A DNA stretch of 64,000 bases from Aradus depressus. Taxonomy: Eukaryota > Arthropoda > Insecta > Hemiptera > Aradidae. Position 1 is the first letter of the stretch. The number at the start of each line of letters is the position of its first letter. Location: positions 53,885,427 through 53,949,426 of the forward strand of contig OY759218.1 in the NCBI GenBank assembly GCA_963662175.1, read 5' to 3'. The notes beneath the pieces were generated by a model. That model was not told the origin of the DNA. It saw only the letters and a list, made by a program, of their open reading frames with translations, and searched no databases. A program made the translations under genes and the position numbers. Below are positions 28,396-39,377 of this stretch, piece after piece.

Positions 28396-30838
28396 TTTTT
28401 TTTTTTTTTTTTTTTTTTCCTTTTTCATTATAGGTGCCCCTGACCCCCTGAGGGGGGGTCGGTCACATCACCCTATATCTTCCTATGTTTATATTTATAT
28501 GTATCAATACTTTATATATACAATATTTACGGACGGTCGTGGACCGGCTCGATGACTACGGTCCATGGTCGTCTTTGGTAGTTTTCGGCGCTTCACACCG
28601 AGTGAGCTCGAGATTTTGTCAAGGGTTCTTTTCTGCCTGCTTCCCTAAGCCGGGGGCTGTCGCCGCAGCGCCTGTCGGCGGTCGGCGGGGCCCCCGGCGC
28701 CGGGTTAGAAGGCTTTCTTGATTCTCCGCCAGGAGGAGACGAACCGACCAAAAGCCAGGTAACCAGCCTCCGTCATAAGTCCCGGCAGGTCCAGTCCCAG
28801 ATACGAACCTGCCCGGCGGATCAGCGCCGCCCTGGGCCCGTCGTATAGCGGGCATTCGAGGACCACGTGTTCCGCAGTCTCGACGCCGCCACACGAGCAG
28901 GCAGGGCTGTTCTTCCTCTTAAAGAAGAAGAGCTTGGCGTTGAAGTCGCCGTGACCTGTTAGCACCTGTGACATCCAATGGTCTGGTTGTATCCATGGGG
29001 AGTCAAGTCGCGTCTGGACGTTCGGGAAATAGGCGAAGGTTGTTCGGCCATCTGTCGATCGCGCCCAACGCTGTTGCCATTTTTCCACGATCCATTCCTG
29101 GACAATGCCCCTCAGGCGCTCTGGTCTCGCCTGTCCTTGCATCTCCTCCTCCAGGGCTTGACGCAAGGCCACGTCCGTGTCTGCTTCCAGTGGTAAGCCG
29201 CGTCTGCAGAAGTACGAGGCGACGGCACCGTCCAAGACTAGGTCTATGGGTGGAGCCCCCGCCAGCACCTGCAGCGCAGCCGTGGAAACTGTACGGTAGG
29301 CCTTGGTCACCCTGAGGAGGGCTGCTCTTTGAGCTTGTAGTATCAACGTATGCTGCCGTTTGGTGGGGCGATTCCACCATCCGGCAGCGGCGTACCTTGC
29401 CACAGCCTCGAAAACTCCGGTGTAAATAGTTTTACACGCAGAGTAGCCGAGGCCCCATGTCGCTCGGGCTAGGGAGCTCAGAGCGCCAAAGATGGCTGTT
29501 GTCCTAACCTTGATGGCAACAGTGTGGGGCGTGACGTTGAATCCCGGCCCGATCCCCACACCTAGGTACGTGATCACTGCCGGAAATTCAACGCGTCGGC
29601 CGTGTACTGCAAGAACCAGGGGGTGGCGGGCGTCAGTGTTTCCTCTCATCAGCATGGCTGCTGTCTTGCTGGAAGAGAGGGTCAACTTGTTCAGTCGGCA
29701 CCAAGTATCCGTAGATTCGATCGCGGCTTGGGCTCGGGCGGTTAGAGTGGCGCGACTGTCAGCGTGCACCGTGACCACTAGGTCGTCAACACAGGCTATT
29801 GCCCTGTGTCCACGAGTCTCGAGGTCACGAAGCAGTCCGTCAAAGAGTATGTTCCAGAGCGTTGGTCCGAGGACCGAGCCCTGGGGACACCCTCTAGTGA
29901 CGTTCACTGTAGTGCTGGTGAATTGCTGCCTCACCGTCGCAGAGCGCTCGCTGAGGAAGCTGGAGATGAGCCCGAATAGGTTCCTAGGTATTCCCACAGA
30001 CCGTAGTCGCAAAAGGACGGCAGGCCACCAGGCGCAGTCGAAGGCCGCGGCTATGTCGAAGAAAATGCAGAGAGAGTATTTCCCTCTGCCCTCTCCGACA
30101 TCCGCCCTCAGCATGCTCAACGCATCCTCGGTAGATCTGCCTCTCATGCATCCGAATTGTCTATGCGACACGAAGGCCTGTACCCGGGCCCGAATACCGG
30201 AGAAGATCAGAGTCTCCAGCACCTTACCAGAACTGGGAGTAGGCTGATCGGTCTATAGCTGCCCGCCAAGGAGAGGTCCCTGTCCCCAGGCTTGACAAAC
30301 GTGCACACAAGTGCCTGTTTCCAAGCACTCGGGAAGTGGCCGGTCCTTAGGCAGGAGTTTACCAAATGAAGAAGATCCGCCTTTCTGGCCGGGAATGCCT
30401 TCTTGATCATGGCGGCGTCTATGAGATCCATCCCAAGGGCGCCGCCATTCCTCTGCTTCCCAACCGCCAGACTTAGATCTAATTCATCCCAGTCCGGAGC
30501 GTCCTCCGTATCTGGCAGGGCACGGGCAGACTCTCTTATAATTACCTGGGCGGGGGAATCCTCCATCGGGTCGTCTGCCGGAAAGGCCACCCCTAGGTAC
30601 ATCCTTCCTGCCTCCTCCAGGGACAAGGCATAAACGTCCCCATCCCTGATGGAGGCCACCGGGGAGACCGGCCTAAGCCTCCCGGTGGCGACCCGGTAAG
30701 GGATCCCCCACGGGTTTTTAACACTTTCCTCCCCTATAAAATTTCTCCAGCTTACCTTCTTCGCGGTGGCGATGCTTCGGCTGTAGGCATTATTCAGTTG
30801 TCGGTACTCTTCCCGCCTTATCACCTTCAGAAGTAGGT
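28396..30838 (-). mobile_element. R1-clade LINE copy D, 5'-truncated, inside host copy C
   Basis: Minus-strand element: poly(T) at 28396-28418 (its 3' tail), 3' UTR to 28704, then ORF2. The 5' end is truncated within ORF2 at 30838. Perfect 14-bp duplications TCCCTGGAGGAGGC flank it at 28382-28395 and 30839-30852. It has inserted head-on into a close relative. Confidence 0.9.
28705..30824 (-). pseudogene. LINE D ORF2 (RT and C-terminus), one frameshift
   Basis: Reads REEYRQLNNAYSRSIATAKK onward, through SYRPISLLPVL. One base is lost near 30232, and the frame then stays open from 30222 to 28705 (505 codons). Motifs: FFDIAAAFDCAWW, GCPQGSVLGPTLWN, and IACVDDLVVTV, where the usual Tyr of YVDD is Cys. 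The C-terminal CSCGGVETAEHVVLECP finger and the natural C-terminus RRIKKAF are present. The endonuclease was never copied (5' truncation). Confidence 0.85.
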
Positions 30839-30852
30839 TCCCTGGAGGAGGC
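30839..30852 (+). repeat. Target-site duplication, right copy (LINE D)
   Basis: TCCCTGGAGGAGGC, after which host copy C resumes. Confidence 0.92.
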
Positions 30853-31666
30853 AGGACGGATGTACCTGGGAGTGGCCTTTCCGGCGGACGACCCGACGGA
30901 GGATACCCCCGCCCAGGTAATTATCAGAGAGACTGCCCATGCCCTGCCGGATACGGAGGACGCTCCGGACTGGGACGAATTAGATTTAAGTCTGGCGGTT
31001 GGGAAGCAGAGGAATGGCGGCGCCCCTGGGATGGATCTCATAGACGCCGCCATGATCAAGAAGGCATTCCCGGCCATAAAGGCGGATCTTCTTCATCTGG
31101 TAAACTCCTGCCTAAGGACTGGAAACGGGCGATTGTTTGCACGTTTCTCAAGCCGGGGGACAGGGACCCTGCTTTGGCAGTGAGTTATAGACCAATCAGC
31201 CTACTTCCCGTGCTCGGTAAGGTGCTAGAGACTTTCATTCTCAACAGAATTCGCGCCCAGGTTCATGCCTACGTGTCTCATCGGCAGTACGGTTGCCTAA
31301 GGGGTAGGTCCAATGAGGGCGCCTTGAGGAGGCTAAGGGCGGATGTGGAGGAAGAGGAAGACGGGGGCAAATATGCACTCTGTGTCTTCTTCGACATTGC
31401 AGCAGCCTTCGACAGCGCCTGGTGTCCTGCGGTCCTCACGCGACTGCGGATGATGGGACCACCTAGGAATCTATTTGGGCTGATATCCGGCTTCCTTCGA
31501 GACCGCCAGCACTACTGCGGAGGTCACCAGAGGCTGTCCCCAGGGCTCGGTCCTCGGACCTACTCTGTGGAGCATACTCTTTGACGAGCTGCTCCGTGAC
31601 CTAGAGAACCGAGGATTCAAGGCAGTAGCCTATGTCGAAGATCTCGTGGTCACAGTGCACGCAGAT
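30853..31666 (+). pseudogene. Host copy C: ORF2 part 2 (RT), with chimeric junction
   Basis: Resumes in frame with GRMYLGVAFPADDPTEDTPA. Near 31124 the sequence switches subfamily and frame, then YRPISLLPVLGKVLETFIL and FFDIAAAFDSAWC follow. About 28 nt are missing near 31500. The catalytic box reads AYVEDLVVTV (YVED rather than YVDD), so the RT is dead. LINE B enters right after CACGCAGAT at 31666. Confidence 0.82.
31653..31666 (+). repeat. Target-site duplication, left copy (LINE B)
   Basis: CAGTGCACGCAGAT, in the host copy C RT domain just after the YVED box. Confidence 0.93.
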
Positions 31667-31947
31667 ATTTTTATTTATTTATTTATTTTTTTATTTTTTA
31701 TTTTTTTTTCACGTGTGTACCGGCACCTGAAGGGGGCTCCGCCGCTTAATTTTTATTTATTTGCTGCTACGGCCGGCTGTAGGACCCCGCCAATCACCGG
31801 AGCGATCGGTTGGGTCCTCCAACCTACCTTTTCGACGTTTCCCGAGAGAACTCGGGACCAGGCACTTATGTTCTTGGCTGCGTTGCGCCGAGGATGGTCG
31901 CAGGTGGGCCGTGTTATCAGCACCCAACGGTCATCCCCGGAACCACG

Positions 31948-34900
31948 TTAAGCTGCCTTCTTTACCTTCCGCCAGGAGGCGACGAATCGTCCGAACTCCG
32001 GGTAGTCAGCCTCACTCATCAGCTTCCTCGGGTTTAGTCCCAGGTACGATCCTGTCCGGCGTATCAACTCCACCCTAGGCCGTCGTACAGCGGGCATTCG
32101 AGAACTACATGTTCTGCAGTCTCGACGCCACCACACGAGCAGTTCGGGCTGTCCTTCTTCTTGAAAAAGAAGAGCTTGGAGTTGAAATCCCCGTGACCCG
32201 ATAGTATCTGGGACGTCCAGTGGTCCGGCTTTACCCAAACCGACTCAAGTCTTGCCCGGACGTTTGGGAAGTAAGCCCAGGTCGTTCGGCCGTCTGATGA
32301 TTGTGACCATCGCTGCTGCCATTTATCTACTATCCACTCTTGGACTATGTCCTTACAACGCTCTGGTCTGGACTGCCGTGTAGTTCCTCCTCCAGAGCTA
32401 GTAGCAAAGGCTCGTCGGTGTCTGCTCTAAAGGGCAGATTGCGTCTGCAGTGATACGAGGCGACGGCCCCGTTCAAGACTAAGTCAATGGGTGGGGCTCC
32501 CGCCAGTACCTGCAGCGCTGCCGTAGAGACAGTCCGGTAGGCCTTCGTGACCCTTAACAGGGCTGTTCTCTGTGCCTGAACGAGGATGACTCGCTGCCAT
32601 TTCGTGGGGTGATGCCACCATCCTGCGGCCGCGTATCTCGCAACGGCCTCGAACACCCCGGTGTAGATAGCTCTACACGGGGAGTAGCTGAGGCCCCATG
32701 TTGCTCGGGCTAGGCAGCTCAAAGCGTTGAAAATGGCTATAGTCCTTTCTTTAATGGCAACAGCGTGGGGTGTCACGTTCAGACCCGGCCCGATTCGCAC
32801 TCCCAGGTACGTAACCGTTGCCGGGCACTCAACGCGCAGCCCATGGTATCTTATGACCAGAGGATGCCGGGCGTCAGTCCTCCCTCTCGCTAGCAAGGCC
32901 AACGTCTTGCCGGGCGAGAGGTCGAATTTGTTGGCGCAGCACCAGCTGTCAATATGCCTAATAGCGGTCTCTGCGCGTTGGGTCAGAGCAGCGCAACTAT
33001 CTGCGTGCACCGTGACCACGAGATCGTCGACGTAGGCTATTGCCTTGAATCCTCGGTTCTCTAGGTCACGGAGCAGCTCATCAAAGAGTATGCCCCACAG
33101 AGTAGGTCCGAGGACCGAGCCCTGGGGACAGCCTCTGGTGACCTCCGCAGTAGTGCTGGCATAGCGCTGGCTCATGGTTGCAGAGCGCTCGCGAAGGAAG
33201 CCGGAGATCAGCCCAAATAGATTCCTAGGTGGTCCCATCATCCGCAGTCGCGTGAGGACCGCAGGCCACCAGGCGCTATCGAAGGCCGCTGCAATGTCGA
33301 AGAAGACACAGAGTGCATATTTGCCCCCGCCTTCCTCCACATCCGCCCTTAGCCTCCTCAAGGCGTCCTCAGTGGACCTACCCCTCAGGCAACCGTACTG
33401 CCGATGGGACACGTAGGCATGAACCTGGGCACGAATTCTGTTGAGGATGAGAGTCTTTAGCACCTCACCGAGCACGGGAAGCAGGCTGATTGGTCTATAA
33501 CTCGCTGCCAAAGCAGGCTCCCTGTCCCCAGGCTTGAGAAACGTGCAAACAATCGCCCGTTTCCATGCTCTCGGGAAGTGGCCCCGCCTCAAGCAGGCAT
33601 TGTACAGGTGCATCAGATCTGGCGTGATTGCCGGGAGAGCTTTCCTAATTATGGCCGCGTCTATGAGATCACTCCCAGGGGCGCCGCCACTCTTCTGCTT
33701 CCCAACCGCCAAATCTAAATCGATCACATCCCAATCAGGCGCATCCTCCGTATTCGGTAGTGTGCGAGATGCAAACCTGATGTCATGCTGGCTGGGTGTA
33801 TCTTCCTCCGGGTTATCCGCCGGGAAGGCCTCCTTCAGGTACATCCTACCGGCCTCTTCCAGAGACAAGGCGTACAAGCCGCCGTCTCTGATGGAGGCTA
33901 CGGGGGCGACCGCTTTGAGCCTGCCGGTGGCAACCCGGTAGGGGATCCCCCACGGGTTTTTGCTGCTCTCGTCCTCATTGAACTTCCTCCAGCTTTCCTT
34001 TTTTGAGGTTTCGATCCGCTTACCATAAGCCTTGCTTAGTTGCCTGTACTCTTCCCTTCGCATCCACCTTAGGAGAGGGTCTCGGCACCGTTGGCTCCTT
34101 CTCCTGGCACGATGAACGGCCATTTTGGCAAGGGTGAGGTCCTCGCTCCACCAGGGGACCTTCTTGGGCCGGTTGACTTTTCTCGGGATGTTTTCGTCGG
34201 CAGCTCGCAGCAAAATGCTGCTGAGTTTGCCAACCTCCTCCTCAATCTGGTCAACCGGGTCCAAGCCCCTGAGGCCCTCCCAGTCCTCGTCACAGGAGTA
34301 GGTGGTGACAGTCGCCACGAAGGCGTCAGGTATGGGCTTGCGAGTAGCAAAGCGGGGGTCCCTAGGCCTGACTGCAGGGAGCTGGGCATCAAAGAGCAGA
34401 ACGTCTAGGACACTATGGTCGCTAGATGTGTTCTCTCGGATGCTCCAGCCGCCCACAGACCGGTATAGGGCACTCGACACCAACGTGACGTCTATGTGAG
34501 ACTCTCCATTGGGGCCATGGAAGGTGGGAGAGGAGTGCGGGTCATTAACAATGCATAGATCATGGCGGGAGATCACGTCCATCAGTCTGTCGCCCCGGCG
34601 GTCGGTGCGAACCGATCCCCACGCGGCAGACCAGGCATTGACGTCAGCCATGACCATCACACTGCGCCCCGCGAGAGTGTCCAGGACCAGTTCCAGTTGG
34701 CCCAGTTGTCGCTCTATGTTTTCATTCGGTGGGAAATATCCACTGATCACATAGCAACTCGCGTTGGCGTGCCTGATACAAGCCACAGCTATATGGCTGG
34801 TGGACAGATGGTGGAGTGCCATCACGTCCACTTGGGGACCGGTCACGACGATCGCTGCCATTGGGCGATCGCCGTTCCGTGCGCCAGTGATAATTCTGTG

Positions 34901-35068
34901 GCCAGTACCAAGGCCTGCCACGCAGCCTCTGACGCAGTAGGGCTCCTGGAGAGCTAATACATCCACACTCTCGGCAGTCACCAAATGCCGCAGTTCCTCC
35001 GCCACTATCCTGCGCCTGTGCATGTTGATCTGCCACAGGCGGAGGCCCCCGCGCATCCTACCCGCCAT
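31948..35068 (-). pseudogene. LINE B ORF2 (endonuclease/RT), two one-base deletions
   Basis: From ATG 35068 a 907-codon frame runs to 32345. Endonuclease: LWQINMHRRR, ALQEPYC, DVNAWS, ESHIDVTLVSS, SSDHSVLD. RT: SYRPISLLPVLGEVLKTLIL, FFDIAAAFDSAWW, GCPQGSVLGPTLWG, AIAYVDDLVVTV with intact YVDD. A base is missing near 32373 (LEEELHG then out of frame) and another near 32080 before PRVELIRRTGSYLGL. The CCHC finger lies between them, and the natural end is KVKKAA at 31948. All catalytic motifs are intact, so only the distal C-terminus is broken. Confidence 0.87.
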
Positions 35069-36508
35069 AATCGGTGCGTGAGACTAGGGCCTCTAAGGCA
35101 CGGATGTATGACGGGCAGGTCTCGCTATCAGCCGTGTGTGCGGCGCGAGGACCCCGTCTGCGGCAGTTCACGCAGTTCGGCGCTTGGGCCTTATTGGGAC
35201 AGCTAGTGCTGTCATGACCCTCCACCGAACACCTCGCACATACCTGTGATCTGTTGCATGTTGTTGCAACGTGTCCGAAGACCTGGCATCTCCAGCACCT
35301 CGAAACCTCCAGGCAGTCCTTGACTCTGAAAAGGAACCATCCTAGAGTCATCCTCCCGGAGCTGATGAGGGCTCCCCTGGTTGCTGCAGTCGCCTCGACT
35401 ACCCAGTTTTCGGTCGACCCGCCCCTAGGGCCCCTCTTATATACCAGCCTGGGGGACTCCAAGCCGGGGTACTGAGCCTGGTATGCCGTAGACGACCAGA
35501 CGGGGGCTCCGTTTAGGAAGCGCTTGAGCTTTCAGGCCCGCTTTCCGGAGCCTCGCGCTGGTCGCCAGCACCTCCAGCTCGTCGGCGGTGGAGACCTCCA
35601 GGAGGATTCCCCCTCTTCTGGCGGGTCGGCAGGACCTGATGTTGATCCCAAGCTCTCTCGGGGTCAGCTTGTCAAGGGCAATCTCCAGTGAACATGTGTC
35701 CGTCCCCTGGATGGGAGCTACCACCGCCACATAGGTTCTCGGTCTGGTGGGGCCCCCAGCGGCTGCGGTCCTCGCCAGCTCCTTCAAGATGATATTTTTC
35801 TTGATGACTGCTGGTGGGGCTGCTGGGGCGGCGGATGAGGCCGTCCTCGGCTTCTTCTTCTTCCTTCTCAGCACCTCGTTCCACTTTTCTTCCGGGGGGG
35901 GGGGGGGGGGGGGGCAGGGCTTCGTGGGGGGGGGGGGGGGCAGGGCTTCGTGGGGGGGGGGCAAGAGAAGTAGAGGAGGTTGGGGCTGGTACAGCCTCTG
36001 CCCTGCGACCAACTGAGCAGAGCTTTGGGGCCGGTGCCTTTGGTCCACCCAGCCTAGTGGCGATGGCCTCCGCCATTACTTCAGGTCGAAAAGTCTCCAG
36101 GATCTCCGAAGAAACCCGGGCCCTCGTCTCGGCCTCAAGCTGCCTGATGAAGGAGGCCGCCAGCAGCTCAATGAGTCGTTGAATGCCGTCGTTAATTTTC
36201 CGCTGACTGGCCTTACCCATTTTTGAGGCCAGTGCAGTCTCGGCGATCATGTGTTGAATGGCTGCCGCTTCTCCATTGGGGCAGCCATTCAACAGGGCAG
36301 TGTCTTCGGTGCCCTGTCTCTCCGGTGGCATGGTCTTCTTAAGGGCGGGGGAACTTATCGGAGCAGGAAGCGTACATCGGCGGGAAGGCAGGGGGACGGG
36401 TCCACGGCGGGGGATGGGAGCAGGTGAAATTGTCTTTTGGGGTTTGTTGGTAGTGGCAGGGGATGAGGGGGTGGCAGGATGGGTGGGGGGGACACAGGGA
36501 CGTTCCAT
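35058..36508 (-). pseudogene. LINE B ORF1 (gag-like), frameshifted
   Basis: Probable start ATG 36508 (MERPCVPPTHPATPSS), after a 317-nt 5' UTR. The N-terminal third is Pro-rich, a helical segment follows (IQRLIELLAASFIRQLEAETRA), then a poly-Pro tract coded by long C runs around 35898-35960 with repeated HEAL units. The C-terminal half has a conserved gag-like domain and three CCHC knuckles ending RTDYGG. The frame changes once in the poly-Pro/C-run region and once near 35450. The C-run shift could be a polymerase or assembly artefact. ORF1 stop overlaps ORF2 start by 11 nt. Confidence 0.78.
35880..35965. repeat. G/C-run minisatellite in LINE B ORF1
   Basis: Three long G runs separated by CAGGGCTTCGT units. 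On the coding strand these give alternating Pro runs and HEAL. The runs are of unequal length and bring about a frame change. Confidence 0.85.
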
Positions 36509-36825
36509 GACTAGGGAGGGAGGGAGGGGGTGAAGGAAGCGGGGTGGGGGGCACTCCCCTCTACCGAGCCCACCCAACGGACTTCTAACGACTTTCTCTT
36601 CCACAATTCAAAAATTGAAACTAACTTTCACTCACCCTCGCGCGCAAACGGCTCGCTCCTTCACGCTCGAAACCGTTACACAGTGTCACCAATCACCGAT
36701 CTCACTGTTTATCTAGTCCGCTCCTCGAAATAAACCCTTTAACCGGGCAAACTGGAGACACTAACACGTAATACGGAGCAGGTCTGGGGTGATGGTGTCC
36801 CTACGGTGGCCGGGACGAGACGGGC

Positions 36826-36839
36826 CAGTGCACGCAGAT
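36826..36839 (+). repeat. Target-site duplication, right copy (LINE B)
   Basis: CAGTGCACGCAGAT, after which the host copy C RT continues. Confidence 0.93.
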
Positions 36840-37802
36840 AGTCGCGCTGCTCTGACCCAACGCACAGAGACAGCCATTGGGCATCTTGACAGCTGGTGCT
36901 GCGCCAACAAACTCGCCCTCTCGCCCGGCAAGACGTTGGCTTTGCTAGCGAGAGGGAGGACGTCTGTCCGGCATCCTCTGGTCATAAGATACCATGGGCT
37001 GCGCGTTGAGTGCCCGGCAACGGTAACGTACCTAGGAGTGCGAATCGGGCCGGGTCTGAACGTGACACCCCACGCTGTTGCCATTAAAGAAAGAACTATA
37101 GCCATTTTCAACGCTTTGAGCTGCCTAGCCCGAGCAACATGGGGCCTCGGCTACTCCCCGTGTAGAGCTATCTACACCGGGGGGTTCGAGGCCGATGCGA
37201 GATACGCGGCCGCAGGATGGTGGCATCACCCCACGAAACGGCAGCGAGTTATCCTCATTCAGGCACAGAGAACAGCCCTGTTAAGGGTCACAAAGACCTA
37301 TGGGACTATCTCTACGGCAGCGCTGCAAGTACTGGCGGGAGCTCCGCCCATTGACTTAGTCTTGGACGGGGCCGTCGCCTCGTACCTCTGCAGACGCAAT
37401 CCCTTAGAGCAGACACCGACGAGCCTTTGCAACTAACCCTGGAGGAGGAACTACACGGACAGTCCAGACCAGAGCGTTGTAAGGACATAGTCCAAGAGTG
37501 GATAGTAGATAAATGGCAGTTGCGATGGTCACAATCATCAGACGGCCGAACGACCTGGGCTTACTTCCCAAACGTCCGGGCAAGACTTGAGTCGGTTTGG
37601 GTAAAGCCGGACCACTGGACGTCCCAGATACTATCAGGTCACGGGGATTTCAACTCCAAGCTCTTCTTTTTCAAGAAGAATGACAGCCCGAACTGCTCGT
37701 GCGGCGGCGTCGAGTCTGCAGAACATGTAGTTCTCGAATGCCCGCTGTACGACGGGCCTAGGGTGGAGTTGATCCGCCGGACAGGGTCGTACTTGGGACT
37801 AA
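36840..37802 (+). pseudogene. Host copy C: ORF2 part 3 (C-terminus), 3'-truncated
   Basis: Continues HADSRAALTQRTETAIGH (the first codons lie in the duplication 36826-36839) to the CCHC finger CSCGGVESAEHVVLECP and stops being alignable after RRTGSYLGL at about 37802. A 4-bp deletion near 37400 shifts the frame. No poly(A) follows and the adjoining DNA is unrelated. Confidence 0.82.
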
Positions 37803-39368
37803 AGGAATTCATATACGCAGTAATGCCGTTATGAAATGATTTTGAGAAAGGGTAGGAGAGAGTGATCTGAAGCGTGGTTGGGGTAAGAAATTCATTTAAT
37901 GGCCACATCACATTTTTTTTTTTCATTTCTTGAATCAGAAAGTTCGATAACAAGAAATTCAGGTGAAAACTCAGTATCGAATTTTTGAATGATTACAGAA
38001 CTTACCCTAGACGTATAGTTGCGGACGTAATTAACTACTGATAGGGGAAAAAAGAAGGAATGCCCCATGAAGAGTTATCGCAAGATATAATTGAATTATT
38101 ATAATTCAATTATTTGGTTTCCTGTCTTTCCTCAAGCCAGCTTGAGGGGTCCTTATACCTGGTTCCAGGAATTCAATGTTTTCCATTTTTTAAGCGTCTG
38201 CAAACGATGCTCACGATTTTATTGGACATAGGTGAACGTACAATATGTCATTCTCTTCAGGGTGAAACTATCTACAAAATGACTACCGGCGCTTTCTTAC
38301 TTAAAAGTTATTTCCACGATTTTTTGCCAAAAAACTTTAAAAAAATGTTAAAAACAATATTATTGATTTTCCGCATTAGAAAAATTAATTCCTGATCCGA
38401 AGCATTTTTCAGAATTAAAACAAAAAATAGGGGTAGCCAGGAAATGGATTCTACGATTAGGACACTTTTCTGACTGTCATCGAAGTTTCAAGAGAACACA
38501 CTTAAAAGCCAATACTTGAGAGCTGCCAAAAAAAACATTTGTAAACTCAATAAAAAATAATACAGCTTTCCCTTACGGTCGTTAGGTTCACCTCGACCCC
38601 TCATTCCTCCCGATAACGGCAGGAATTATGCGTACTTTTTTTTGGCACCACTCGATGTAAATAAATCGACACTTCAATAAGAAAAATAGGAAACTTTTCA
38701 ATACCAACACAACATTTTTACATGTGATAATAATTAATAATTTTCTGGCTTACTTTTTCATTAAAAAAATTATATTTATAAGAATATAAAAAAAAATGTT
38801 GTATTTATATACACATGTCTTTGTAACAATATCTTCATACTTGTTGTTCGTTTTAAACAAAGTGTATGACTTCCAACCGGAATTAAAATGGTGAAATACA
38901 CTTAACTTCTTTTTTTTAGATGAACGAAAATTAATTATTCTTCATTACGTTTCAATTATAATATCAAAGAGAACCACAGCATAGATTTCAAGGATATATT
39001 CAAAATGGCGGATTGAATGCGTGTCTGCGACTTCACGCAATGTTCTTCTCGTCTCAATTTTCTCGGAGTAATTTTTTATATTATTTATTATTATTTTTTT
39101 GTCGACCTAAGTGTACAATTTCATTCAGTTGTTTACATTAAATTTGTATAATGTTTCTTAAATCTAGTTTACTTTCTTTCTGCTCCTCAAGTTGAAAAAT
39201 TGAAATCAAGACGATTCTGATTCTTGTAATTTGACTTTATTGTTCTAATTTTTTCTTGTTTGGGAAACTTTACGAATAATATAGTTATGAAAGTGAGATA
39301 TAATTATATTTTTCGATATACTTTAGACATTTACATTTGGATGTACCAAGTGTCTAAAGCTTAACAGA
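37803..39368. other. Spacer between LINE nest and CHD1
   Basis: AT-rich with a diverged copy of the dispersed module (about 37915-37995) and a short hairpin CCTCAAGCCAGCTTGAGG near 38131. The likely CHD1 promoter and 5' UTR occupy the right end. No other gene is supported. Confidence 0.5.
39001..39015 (+). promoter_or_regulatory. YY1/Pho-like AAAATGGCGG motif near the CHD1 5' end
   Basis: TCAAAATGGCGGATTG lies about 360 bp upstream of the predicted CHD1 start codon. AAnATGGCGG is the YY1/Pleiohomeotic consensus often found near transcription starts. A short upstream frame (ATGGCGGATTGA) starts inside it. Confidence 0.3.
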
Positions 39369-39377
39369 ATGCCTCAG
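39369..39377 (+). CDS. Chd1: CHD1 exon 1 (MPQ)
   Basis: ATGCCTCAG followed by donor GTTAGT, phase 0, joins directly to the exon at 42605. It is a very short coding exon, chosen because exon 2 has no start codon of its own and this is the nearest fitting ATG-donor pair. RNA evidence would be needed to prove it. Confidence 0.55.

Larger units (their letters stand above)
31667..36825 (-). mobile_element. Full-length R1-clade LINE copy B, inside host copy C
   Basis: A 5159-bp minus-strand element with 5' UTR (36825-36509, starting GCCCGTCTCGTCCCGG), ORF1, ORF2, 3' UTR and A-rich tail (31709-31667). Flanked by the perfect 14-bp duplication CAGTGCACGCAGAT at 31653-31666 and 36826-36839. It is the most complete R1-clade copy here and the reference for the others. 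Only a few one-base indels break it. Confidence 0.9.
26901..37802 (+). mobile_element. Mosaic R1-clade LINE (host copy C), split by two related LINEs
   Basis: The plus-strand element survives in three pieces: about 26901-28395, 30853-31666 and 36840-37802 (gaps filled by LINEs D and B). It starts inside ORF1 and stops abruptly in the ORF2 C-terminus at about 37802, with no 3' UTR or poly(A), so the 3' end and the far side of its insertion site were lost. Up to about 31123 it resembles subfamily D. From about 31124 it resembles subfamily A/B, which makes it a chimera. Confidence 0.8.

Noticed and set aside
35672..36604. ORF1 of LINE B starting at 36604
   Set aside because: That position is GTG. 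The first in-frame ATG is 36508, which leaves a 317-nt 5' UTR.
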